Shown in pieces: positions 39,561 through 53,200 of a stretch of 64,000 nucleotides of DNA. The stretch's first letter is position 1. Each line of letters opens with the position of its first letter. Location of the stretch: assembly GCA_930367205.1 (NCBI GenBank), contig OV884009.1, forward strand, positions 80,559,189 through 80,623,188, written 5' to 3'. Both the position numbers and the translations under genes were made by a program. Below the pieces are notes generated by a model. That model did not search any database, was not told the origin of the DNA, and worked only from the letters and a program-made list of their open reading frames with translations. Source of the stretch: Acanthosoma haemorrhoidale. Its lineage: Eukaryota > Arthropoda > Insecta > Hemiptera > Acanthosomatidae.

Positions 39561-42500
39561 TCTCAAACCAATCATTTTTTAAATGTGCACCAGTGGAATG
39601 TATTAACTAATAATTCATGACTAAATTATTTTATATAATAAACAATTTATAAAGCATATATTATAAATTCAATCATAGGTTTTAGTTTAATAATAATAAA
39701 ACTCTTTAATCATTGTATAATATTAATGTATATTTATAACAAACAATTTTGAATAAATAATATGCTCTAAATCTTTTCACTGATGAATAAAATTCTTAGA
39801 TTAGGGAAATTATCACCTATGCTGTAGGAAACAAAGGTATTAAAAGTTTATATAAGAAAATTTTTCTCAGTCATTTTTTCTACATTCAATATGATCAGAT
39901 TTATCTTAATTTCTTTATAAATTATTTGTACCCATAAACAAATTATCCCCCCTCCCTTAAAAAATATGTCAGTTTCATTCATTAATCAATTTCTAATTGG
40001 GGTGTAAATAATTCATTTATGAATAAATAAAAGCACATTCATCATTTTTACACACATGCAGTCAAACAGAATATACTAAGACATGATAATAGTACTTTGG
40101 CCTATTGTTTCAGTTTCTGAGCACAATCAAATGATATAACTTCTTTCAAATAAGTACCACCAACATGAAAAGAAGGTTTAAACCACTGCATAATTTCAAA
40201 CTCTCTATTTCACTAATAGTATGTATAATTTGTATTCCTATTTAATAGAACATTTATGTACAAAAATATATACATTATGACTACATCTAAACCCCAACTT
40301 AATGTTCACTTAATAGTCTTATAATATCCATATATATAATACTCATTCATACATATTTTTAACATTTCCTTTACAAAATAAACTATGTGAAATACTATGT
40401 AAAAAAGTTGACATTTATATAATTTAAATTTAGAAGTAATTTTTCCTTTCATTCTTTTTGAACTTAGTTTCTCACCGTCTTCCTCCATTTCATTGGTGTT
40501 AATAAAAAATATTACATAACAAGATATATAACAAAACGACATTGCATAATTTACACTACTTACAAAACAATTGGGATTTTTTAATTGACCAACATTAATT
40601 GTTTTAGTTTTTGAGGCTTCGTTAAGTTATGAAAAAACCTTTAAAATAATAATAAAAAAAAAGGAACATGTAATGTTATGGTAGCATTCAATCCCAATTA
40701 TCCTTATAACTCAATACATACAAAATAATAAATAGTAATAATTAATTAGATAGGCATTTTTTTTCTCTTTAAAAATACATGTACAAAAAGTAACAAAACA
40801 TAACATAAATAAAACTGCTAAAATCTGTCCATAATTATCTTTTCTAAAGTATGATACAGTAATACATATTCATTTCATACCAACAAAATGTACATGGTTT
40901 ATAAAAATTAAAACATTATATTATACTCTAATTAAAAACAAGCAAATGATTTTTTTTGTTTATTTGTTATTTTTTAAGTATATAACATCACTTGCTAAGA
41001 AAAAAGTCAGGTATCATATTTAACAAATGGTTTTTGTTTTGAGCAATTAAAAATATTTCAAAATGTTTGCCTGCCATAACAATACCAAGATAAAAAAATG
41101 CGTACAAATCTAGATGTGGAGTTTTCATTTAAACATAGATGCATGACTTAGATACATGTATTTTCATATTAATGAAGAGAGACATTTGTCATATAGAAGC
41201 CCACCTGCAGAAGAATATTAGAACTTTAAAGAAAATTGTTACATGAATCCAGCTATATGTATATATATTGTTTCATTCACTGGTCTGCTGATAAATACTA
41301 TAAATTTGTGTATTTTATGATTTTCCTATCATCAAGGGTAGAGAGAAACAATTGCTTTAATATAATCTGTTATTTCTATATAATCATTATGGGTACTATG
41401 ATTAGACGTGTGAAGCATTCATTTTTTTCAGAGATCAATAAGCATTATTTAAAACAATTAATAATGATAAGTCAATGCAATTTCCAATTACTTTTATCTA
41501 TATGTGAACTGTACATCAGTATGTCTACTGTTAAAAAAACCACTTTTTTCCACTATATACCATCAATGAATCTATATACAGAGTGTATTGGAAATGATTG
41601 AGAAAACATATTGTAGGGGTTAAATGAATCTATTATGCAACTCTAAAATCAAACTTCTATTGAAATGCTAAATTTCTAGCCAATAAAGAATTAAAATAAC
41701 AAGAACTAGTTGCTCATAAAATTATTTACTCTAAGTAATTTTATGATGATATGGGCCTACTAATGATTGAAAAATGGCTTGGGAGGGGTCAAACACCAAT
41801 ATACTATTATGTGCATGGAACTCTTCGAATCCAAGTGTACAGCACCACGCCTGCAAATGACAGAGAACAAGCCAAATAAAAAAGCTAGTTCTAACATGAA
41901 AAGGAACTGCCTTGAGAAAGTATATGACACAAATAGTGCCATCACCAATCAAAGGATGCAGTTACATTCTATAAAAGAAAGGACAAAACCTAGGTCAGTC
42001 ACTTATTTTTAATTTTGAAATAAATACCTACTTTTTTTATTTTTTTTTAAAATTGCATTATTATTAAGTAGTACTAGTAAATTTGTTTTATTATAGAAAA
42101 TGATTAAAATGCCACCAGAAAAAGATTCATTTATTTGACTATTTCATACCTGCAATTTTCATCATTATTCCCTCAAAATCGAGCTTATAGTTGTTGTTTT
42201 TTTCATTAAAACGTTTTTAAAATAGTTCTAGTTCTGGTACCACCAAAGTTATAAATGTGATAATTTTTTTAATGGTTAAATGGAATCGCATCATCTTAAC
42301 ACTGACAATATGAAGAAGTTTAGTCAAATCGCAAAACTCCTACAATCCATCAGACAGCAATGAGGAGCTTTGAAACCTTCCTTAGAAATACAAATAATTT
42401 TATGATGGGAATTACAATTGTTATACTGTCTCTAAATTTTTTTCTCTCTCATTAGAAATGGTCTCACCTTATAATGAATTTAATTTTCTTTATGCTGGCG

Positions 42501-44265
42501 GTGTAGTCATTTTCTTTCTTTAGGAATAAATTTGGAAGTTAATGATAATGATTACAAAATCTGAAATATTTTCGAGAAAGAGGTATTGAACGATAAATAA
42601 TTTCTGTGGATATTGTTAAGTGGACACTCCCTAAACTATAGTTATTTACTAGGGGTACCCTGTATTTAGCTATAACAAAGAATCTTCATGATAGTACCTG
42701 CAATGATCATTGGGTTTTTGTTATGACAAGCAACTGGTTTCTGTAAAATAATTGAAAATATCCAATAATAGGTATTAAATTATATGTTTGCATTTTTTTT
42801 TAAATGTCCAAAGAGATAACATCATTTAACTGTTCTTAATGCTATCTTTTGCTTAATTTGTCAATGCTGTGCAGATGTATAATTTTTTTAAGCGGTCACA
42901 ACATAAATAATTAAATTATGACACAAGTTACTTGTTAATATTATTTGTATTGAAATTAATTATTATACAAATAATTGTATCCATTTATTACTTTTTAAAA
43001 AATAAAATGATCTTATTTTTCCTAAAAATAATTCACTAACATGAAATTCATTGGAAAAATTTACTTTCTCTAGAGACCATACAATTAAGCAAGATTTGAA
43101 AAAAAACAAAAAAAAACAGTACCTAAAAATAATGAGCAAGAAACTAAATTAAAAATATGTATTAAATCAACCTTGAAAAAATACTTAAACAAATTTATGT
43201 TTTAATAAAAACCATACTTTAAATCAATTATGACAGTATTGAGAATATAACAATGCTTCAATATTTTTTTTTCAAATATGATATAAAAATAGCAAATATC
43301 TGTTCAATATTTTTTTTCTTGCAACATTGATCGTTGCAACACCTTTTAACAATTAAATTACCTTAAAGACTAGAAAAAATCAAAATGAAAGTTGGCTTAT
43401 ACCAGTACAGAAAAATAAAAATGAAATTAAATATTGTTTGAAGTGTGATATTTTTTTAATGGCTTGAACCACTTGGTCCCTCAATAGGTAATTTACCTTT
43501 AGTTAAGCTTCTTTAATCTATCAATAACAGTTATGTAAAACTAAATCACTTGCAAATTACTTTAAACATAAATCATCCAACCTCGGTTTTTATTTGTAAA
43601 TACAAACATTTAAATTTCTCTAATCAAAATAAACAAAACATTTTCCTTTAACTATGGCCATATTAAAAAATATAATAATTTGCGAAATTCCTTTACCACT
43701 ATTGTATACCATGGGAAGGTTAAAATTAAATCTTCACATATTTAATAAATCAGAGTGACTTTCAAAAAATGAAACATAATTATCAATAACTTATTATTTT
43801 AATTAAACATTTACTTAACTGGTATTTTATTTACATGTTCTTAACTTGATAAAATTTTATAAAATAATTTATAATGCAATTTATACTTTCAGTTAGTAAT
43901 GAACTGAGGAAGACTGAAACTAAAAAGAAAAATATACATATGTATGTGTATATATATTCACTTATACATATATATATTTTTATATATGTACAACAGATAT
44001 TTTATACATATAATAACTATATGTACCCCTATAACCATTTGTGCAATTAAAAAATTAAGGTAACTTTCATGTGGTAAAAAGTAACAGCTGCTCACTTATA
44101 CAGGGCAAGCAATGGATATAATATACAAAAAATTACACATTTAAAGAGCTAATAACAAGTGTTATAGCATTCTCCCTATCACCAGCTCTTTATATTATAA
44201 CTGAATTACTGTACATATGAATATATCATTCGATACTTTGTACAGAATAGCAAAAGTAAATTAGA
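39561..44265. other. lilli 3' flank / probable 3' UTR, no gene seen
   Basis: Very AT-rich, with a (TA)n-rich patch at about 43930-44000. Part should be lilli 3' UTR on the - strand; many TTTATT signals exist and the true poly(A) site cannot be chosen. Open frames at 41236-41601 and 41731-42012 have no recognisable product. Confidence 0.5.
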
Positions 44266-47200
44266 TCACGTAGAATCATTTCTGAGCTGCCTTAAACGAC
44301 TTATTCCACATTGCACATAGCGTACAAGGTCTATTAGTGAGCTATGAAGTGTTAAAGGTCCACAGCTTCTATCCAACTCGATGAAGAATTCTGAAAAATA
44401 AATTTAAGATATTTTAAAAAATACAACTTTAATGATATTAAGAACAAAGAGATAATAATTTTAATTAAATATTTATTGCTCAATTATTCTTTTACAGAAA
44501 ACCATGTACAAACAATAAGCAATCAAAAGTATGGATGTCTAAAAAAGTTTGCAACACATAATAAAAACGTAATCCATTTACCAATGATTGCAATCTGAAT
44601 TAATCATTAAAAAGCTGAAGAAATGGAAGCCTCTAAAGGAGCATAATTATGGAGATGATCGTAAATCCTTTATTGAAAAGGACATTATTTTATTTTATTA
44701 TTCTGTCCATTAGATTTATATATTTCTGAAATAACTGTTTTGGTGTATATTTTGTGAAATGAAATATTAATATAGTACCAACCCACAACAGATGGTTCAT
44801 ACCAGCACATACCAGTGAACTGCATAACTATTGTAATAGGCTGTTACAAAATATCTTGTGGATAAAACTAGTTTCTTATAACAATTTATGTAAAATACTT
44901 TACTTAAATTTTACTCCTTTATATATATATAGGGGAAACCTGTGTTAGTTGGCATAGATTTTGGTCTTCGATTTTTCTGTGATACAGTAAATTTGATATT
45001 TTCTGCTGACATTTTTAAGAAAGGTTTTCCGCACCAAAAAAAAGATTTTACCGATGGTCCTCAACAGTGCCAACTAACCTTAGGTATGGGGTTAGTTGGG
45101 AAAACCATAGAGTAACCTCTACTAACTAACTAACTTAACTAACGTTGGCAGAGCAAAGTATAGTTCATAAAAAAAGTATTTTATTTTTATAAAACAGCTA
45201 TGAAATCCAGGCTCCCCCTCCCATCCAATGTACAAATTTTTTTAACTGCAGCCTTCTCACTCAGGCCTTCTTTTTAGTTGTGTCTTAAAAACCCGCAAAT
45301 CACAATTTATTTTCGGACACTCAATGCAATACATAATAGAAAATGAAATGGATTTAATGTGTTATTTTAAAGTGACCAATGTTTAGATGCAAAAGAATTT
45401 TTTGAAAGACATAGTTTCAGATTTATCCTTGAGAAATATGGTCATCATAGCCACAGGGTTCCGCAAAGCCCTACTCTGCTTATTAATTTTGTTAACAAGC
45501 TATTACATGTCATGTTACATGTTTTCAATCTATTACATGTCCAAGTCTAACTTGGCAGGTTAACTCCCACACAACTTTCTAAAGGGTTATTGTGGTGGCA
45601 GGATCATTAACTCTTTATTAGGCCCTGACAATCTTTGCAGGCTCATAAGAATAACATACTGACAAACAAATGTCCAAATAAAGCTGTTTTGACAGACACA
45701 ATACCCCCAACATTAATAATTGTTGTTAACTGTAAACTATGCATTATTTTTATATCAAAACAATTTGATAAAGAAAATAAGGGCTTTAAATTATAGTATA
45801 CTCTTTGAGTGATAATGGATTTAAAAGGAAATAATCTAACCTTTGTGCTTTCCTTTGTGCACTAGAGCATCAGCTTGATCCCAGAGGTCATGAGTGGACC
45901 AAAGGGAATGGAAGTGTGAATGCTCCTTTTGTAGGGCATTATATATTTGAAGAGGAAGAGCTACAATTTGACCAGTTGCAGCTACTGAAATATGTGGTGG
46001 TACTTGAGCTAATTGACCACCTCGAAGCTCTCCACTACTATATCCTGAAGATTGTGATCCAACAGATCCTACACTGCCAGCAGGTGAAGGAGTTGGTGAC
46101 AGAGGAGAAGGAGTTCCTTGCCCTTGTACCACAGACGAACCACACTGATCTAAAGTTGTGGGAGTCGCCTGGATAACAAATAGAATTTATTATTGTTAAC
46201 AATGTATTAATATAAGTAAATAATTGATAATAATAACTACACTCCAAATTGCCATTAAAATGTTATTAAATTAGCTTGCCAAATACAAAATGTATGAATA
46301 ATTTTATTTACTTCATATAATGATGATTTATGTAAATAATATTGATTATGTAGTCATATACATATTCCATAATTGTTTGCCATAAGATTTGCATATGTGA
46401 TTCTCTAAAATACTGAAATTTATATATAAAAAAAAAAATTAGTTTTATTACCTTTTGAATGTGGTCCCCCACAAGTTTTATGATATCATTAATTTCAACT
46501 TTCTTCATTTTAGTTAGTTTCAAATGAAGAAGAGACTGGCAACGCAAACTAAAACAAAAATTTATATTAATACTTTTCAAAGGAACATGCCACTAAATAT
46601 AATATCAAACAAACATTTTAGGGTGGTTTGGGGGACACATGAATTATTATTTTGCTAAACATGTTAATAGAAGTATCAATTTCAGTTTGAAATTATATCA
46701 AAGAAGTTGTTATTCCTAAAAAATGTAATCCACGGCACAATTCCTCACAAGAAAGGTAACCAAGGGTTGCAACAGTGTTGGTAGAGGTTTAACTGACATG
46801 CACTGAGGTACTAGGCGGGGTCAATGCTCTCACCTTGAAACCTTCATTTCTCTCATCCAGACTGAATTCATTATTCATAAAATAGCTAATCATTTTTTGT
46901 TTTGAGGCTACTTACTACAGCTTGGAGACAAAATTTAAATAAAAAAGATATAAATACACAATACAAAAAAAACTATATTCAATAAACAATATTGTAGAAG
47001 TTAAATGACAAATTGTTATTGTAGTATTGCTCAGGTGATTGACCCCCCGCTACATATTGTGCAGGTTCCTGGTTGGGCAAGTCCCGATCTTGCCACTAAA
47101 TTTTTCTTTGTCTATTTACTTTGGAGTCCTCTAGAATTTCTTCTGAAATCGATGTAATGAAGATAGCTTCCTCAACACTCCCTTTTAATAATTTCATAAA

Positions 47201-50200
47201 TATTCTACCTCTTCCATTTTTAACTGTGTGTAAACCTTTTTCTCCAAAGAAAATGTTTAAAACTTTGACAAAACTTTACAGATCATTTGGTTACACGCAA
47301 AAGCCAAACATTTTTTAATTATAAGGAAGATTGATGAAAATCTATTTTAAGGAAGCATTGGTTATAAAACCCTAATTTTTTTGGGGGGGGGGTGGGAGTG
47401 TGCCTTATACATTAGTGGTTATTCCTGGAAATTTCTGTTGCAAGGCAAGTTAACTAGGCTATGGCTGAAATGTAATTTTGCGTGTGAAGCTAGTACCAAC
47501 TGTTTACATCCCAAAACAACAAAAAGATTATCTAATCATTTCTCTAAAAATTGACATACTCTATGGCATTATATAATAATGACAATGAAACTCTATACTA
47601 AAAAAATAGTTTTATAAAATATGTTTACCTTAAAACAGCTAATTTGCCGTGTATACCAGATTGTGTTTGCTGGCTTCTAAATTTGGAAGATATATCCCTA
47701 AAAAGTTAAAAAAATATTTTAAAAAACAAAACAGACATTCAAAGAAAAAGATATAAGAAAAAAGAAAAAATGCTAATTGACACAATAAAAAACTATAATA
47801 GGGGATCTAAACATGCATTGACAATGCTTGTATAAAAATAAAATAATCTAACATTAACTACAAAAAATAATGGCTGACTTTTTCTTTAGGCAAAATAATT
47901 TTTTGGAAAAAAAAATTGTTTACTTTTTTAGGGTCTGAATTTTTAAGAAATGTATTACAGCAGCATTATTTTACTATTATAACCTATATTCAAAATTAAA
48001 TTGAAGTCAGGAATGGTGTACAAGGAAAAGAATAATTTGTACGGTTCCCTGTACACTTTAAATCAAAATTTAACCCATGTTCTGTTATGAATTATATTAC
48101 ATTTAATATCCCACTTGGTAACGGTATTTGATATTTTTAAAATTATTTTATATGGATCAAAATGCATCTATTAGAGTACTTTTGGTTGTTGAAATGTGTT
48201 AGATCTTAATAATGGGCAATATCAATAATTATATTCACAAACTAATGGTAAGTTAAGAATATCTTTTTATTGCATAATTTTTCTAATGGCTAGACATTAG
48301 CAATGTCAGCCCTTGCATAAATGATTGTTATGAGGTAATAAGAATTTTCAAGAGCATCATCAAACTTAATTCAAACAAATTTTTTTTTTAAACATACCAT
48401 TGCTAGTATATTAAATGTATTTCACAAAATATTCATATATGCTTATAGTGTTTTAATTCAATGTTATTTTTGAATAAGAAAAATTATGATTTATCTTGAC
48501 ATAACAGCATAACAGGCAACCAAAAGTTTATGCACATAAAAGTATGAAACATTAATAAGAAATGGACTATTTTTGGGAAGCACTGAGTAGCATATAGAAT
48601 GAGGTACCTACTTTACATTAAATGTAGCCCTAGGAGGCTGAAAGCCAGCTTTCCTAAAAATAAATAAAAATTAAAACGGGAAGAATAGTTTTTTTTTATA
48701 AAACATACCAGCTACCTTCATATACTTAACAGTATATGGGAGCTAGCATCCGTTATCCCCCTCGGCTAACTCGTTAAAAAGCCCTGAGGGGCTTTTATGC
48801 CAATTGTTTTTTTAAATATTCATGTAAAGAAAACACCAGCTCGATTATCGCGGACCCATACATTTATCTGTACAGTGAAAAAACTATTGCAAACGGAACT
48901 ATAATTCAATGTATTCATTCATTGTAGTAGATTTATATTGAACATTCACTTCTGAAATTCATATAGTTAAAATCAGAAAACTTAGTCATATATTTATTTG
49001 AACATATTAGTTCAATAAAAAAAAAAAAAGTTCAAAATCACCTATCCTATACGATAAAAAAAATAGGGCCATGATTATATTGAGAGTTGGTGTTGTCTGT
49101 ATGCATGAAATATACTTAACATTAAAGTAATAATGCCTTTCAATAAAACTATTACTTATTAGTTGCTTGGAAGTGTTTTTTAACAAAATATAATTTTAAA
49201 TTGTTAAAACCATTTAATAAAATAATAAATTGAGTTAAATAACAGATAGAATGTATAATCAATTCAAATGAGAAAAAAACTATTTAGATGAATTTAACTA
49301 ATAGACATTTATAAATATTCAAGATTAAACGTGTTTTCATAAATATAAACAATGCAGATGATGAATTGTAGATATTATATATGTATTCTATCCTAAGAAT
49401 TTTAACTCACAAAGAATAAAGGTAACTTATCAGTACAATTCATGGTCAGCCGTCACATTTGCTTAAGAGAAGTTATCGGTTAGTAATTGACTTGTTTCTT
49501 GGTGGAAAAAAGAATATGTTAAGTTTTAATTAATTTATTTTGGACAATATTTCAGTACACAACATACAACATGCACAAAGACAGCACTGTTAAGTTAAGT
49601 GTTCTGTAATGTTAAGTGGTCTAGGCTATAAGGATGTCAAAATCTAAAGTCAACCAAAAAATAATTTTACGTTACTAATAGATTGTCATACTGTTAAATG
49701 AACTTTTTGGCTAACTTTATAAACACCAAACCATTCACCATCTTGTCACTTTCTCCTCCGGACCTAAGTATAGATCATGTTGAAATGATATCCAAAATGA
49801 ATAGGTCAAAACCCAACATATTTTTTTTTATATCTAATTTGTAGCCAATAACTTACCTATATTATTTATTAGACATGAATTAACCGATTATAAATATTCA
49901 CTTACAAAGAGAAAGTTAAATCTTTTCTAATCAGCAATAGAGGATATTTCTTAATTATTATACTTTACCATGATGCAATTTGAAGCAAGAGGAAAAAGTA
50001 AAATTCAAGTTAGCTTTAAAATTAATATCTTGTATATTAAAAATAAAAATAAATAACTAAAACCTGGAAATACTCCATTTACTTATAGTCTATAAATAAA
50101 AAAAAGCAATACATACATTATCAACTTCAATGTATCTTTGTACATTGTGTGAGCAGATTTTTCTGTCTCACTCTCTTGTTCCATCGTATTTCCAGTTAAT

Positions 50201-53200
50201 AGAAAATACATAACTGCTTCAAGGTACTGCATTCCTTGAGCAGATTCATCTGGCTCTCGATCTGCGCCATTTTTCAATCTTTTCGCTTCAGATAAAAATT
50301 GATCCCTGGAAAAAATATACGTATATTATGATTAAAATAAATTTTAATATTTAACGGACATCATGCATTAAGGAAAAAAATAATGATGGTAACATATAAA
50401 ATGAGATGCTTTGGAATGAGAAATGACGATTTTGGGTAGCATTGCTCAAGAAGAAGCTATTCTTACTAGCAGAAGACATGTTAATATTCAATGGCTCCAA
50501 TGTTATCAAGAAATTCTTAGAATTATGTTGCTTGACAGGACTTTGTTTTAATGTGTAAGATAACAAGATTTGAATTCATTAAAATTGATGTTTAAACAGG
50601 AACTGTTAACACATCAGTTGCCTTCTGTATCCGACTTTGAAATTTGCATTTAAGTTGGCATAACTCCTCAGGTTGTACTTCTACAAAAAATCCTTCACAA
50701 CTAATAGCTATGAATTTATAGTTTCCAGAGATAAAATATATACGACATTTTATACCATGTCATTTTCCTTTTAACTTGTTGAGTACACAGAGAAGTTTCA
50801 TCTGAGATCATGCTCCCAAGCTGTGGGGATATTTTACTGAATACAAACCAGTGCCACATAGTTATAATTATGCTAATCAGAATTTGTATTGAACAATAAT
50901 TAATTAATCTTACTATATGGCCACTAACCATCCCATACTTCAAATTATTTCAATGTTAGGAACAGTGCCACTTAATCCCTGCTTAACAGAATTTATCATT
51001 AATGCTGTAATTATTTTATGTTATGTTCTCCGCTAATATTTTTTTGTAATAAATATTGACCATATTTTTTACTCCTGCTTAATGTATCTTATAATAGCCT
51101 TTATGCATGTTAGATATGCTCATCCAACATTCCGGGTAACACTTAACACATGATAAAACTTATACCATACTGTTACATATGCCCGCATCATTTACTAACC
51201 TGGGTTCTCACCTTAGCTTGATCAGGCTTCAAAATAGGCTTTTATTGGGATTATTATATCCTAGCATGAAACCCGCAACTAGTATAAATTTCATAGTTTA
51301 TAAGCAACCAAACAATTTTACAAAGGGTTTCCTGAAGCAAGGTTCACCTCTCTAAAGATTTACTATGATCATGTTTTGTGAAATTTCCTTTCCCTGCAAA
51401 CCCTTCTGGTCAGGTTTTATCATGTTTGTTAGATTTAGTGACTGAACCTTATCATTTTTGTTGTTAATTTAATGATGTCAATGTGGAAATTATAATCTAT
51501 CCTGATTGTAACTAAGGATAAGTTCTTTTACAATTATAGTTCACCAATACCATTCTTCACTAATCCTTAATTATGGTATATGAGTTTTCGATTTACTTAT
51601 GTAAATGCATTTTTATAATTTATTCTCAGTATTAAATTCATATACATTTTTTTTATGTTATTACATTTATAGTGTACTCTTTACTTGCCGGAAAAATTGT
51701 ACTTGTTCAACATTAATTATTTTCTTAAAAAATCTTTACTTTTTTATTTTATACATTTTCCAGGTTCAGAACTTTTTTCCATTATTATTTTGAATAAGTA
51801 CAGGAAGTTTCAAGACAAGTGGACTAAGATTTATCAATAATTTAACTTTGATCCATTCAGGTAGCTCCCAGTTCATGAACAAATCAATGTGTTCCTCTAT
51901 CAACAACACAAAGTTAGCTCAAGAGTTGACCACCACAAATTCCTTGCAACCATTATACTTGAATGGTGTTTCTTTAAATGAAATTTAGTCATTGTAAAGT
52001 TGGATATAAAGCCACGTTGTTGAAATTGAAGTTAATTCCATAGCCAGGTATTTTGCTTAATTTGAAAATTTATTCATAGCAGGTTTATGTTGAAGAATTA
52101 TCGATAGCGCTACTGATTCTCCAATCAATGGCTTTCCCACAGTAATTTTCAAATAATAAAATTCAGTTTGCAAATTTTATTAGATCTCTTTTAATCTTAT
52201 AATACAGTAGAAAACTGTGGGTTTCCTAAAAGCTTCTATACTAATGAAGAAATCATCAATCCATTTAAAAAAAAGTACTGTGAGGCATTCAAAATTTGAC
52301 CTCTTATCTCCTCAAATCCTATTTTATTTGTGGGGGCTGGGAGCTCTAAATTTTATCTCTTTTCACATTTTCAACCCGGGGAACAATGGATGATCACAAG
52401 TAGTTTTAAATATACATACTTGTGCATTGCTTTTGACTTCCCATTCAATACTTTTTTTGATTAATCATAATAAACTTCCCTCTTTTTGAGATTATATACT
52501 GCAGATTTTTGTCTTGATGTAAGGTTAACATTGAGAATTTATAAATTTTATAAGAAATGAATAGATATTGAATATGTTTATTAATGAATTAAATAAATAA
52601 AGTTATCTTATAATCTAACATTAAGAGAGGCCATCCTATGAAGATTGGCAGTAATTATTTGATTAAAATTTATCTACAATATGATACTGTTTCACTAACA
52701 TTGGTAATAACAAATCAATCTAAGCTCATGGATGAGCAGCAAAATAAATGCCTCATTATTAAGATTATTATAGCTATAGTTATATTTTTTCAGCGTTTTT
52801 GCTGTACATATTACAAGTAGTTATTCCAAAAATAGAAAAACTAATGATCAATAAATATATTGCTTACTTATTATCCAAGTCCCATAAATCTGGATATTCT
52901 CTTTTCTCAAAATACGAGAAATATTGTAAGTTTTTCTTCTTCTCTTTCTCTTTCTCTTTTTCTTTTTCCCTGTCATGGTCTCTTTTTTCCCGTTCATGAT
53001 TAGTTGGAGGAGCATCGAGCAGTGTTCCATCACTCTAAAAAAATGATCTTTTAATTTTAATAATATTAATTAGTTATTATTGTACAATGTTAAATAAATA
53101 AATGTAATTAATATTATCAATATTTTAAATATATTGAATTAATGAACTTCTTATTAAATAAAGAAACACTTCTATATATGAATGTCATTGGTTCTACCAT

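Noticed and set aside
41236..41601. 121-codon + strand open frame
   Set aside because: Low-complexity composition, no recognisable motif, and located in the AT-rich lilli 3' flank; consistent with chance.
41731..42012. Overlapping frames around a moderately GC-rich patch
   Set aside because: Peptides in all three + frames were considered; none matches a family I know and there are no splice sites in a convincing arrangement.
45916..46176. 86-codon + strand frame
   Set aside because: It is the antisense of the lilli exon 45841-46168.
48778..48797. Bacterial-type terminator hairpin
   Set aside because: The context is a eukaryotic intron with no bacterial genes; treated as part of an unknown repeat.
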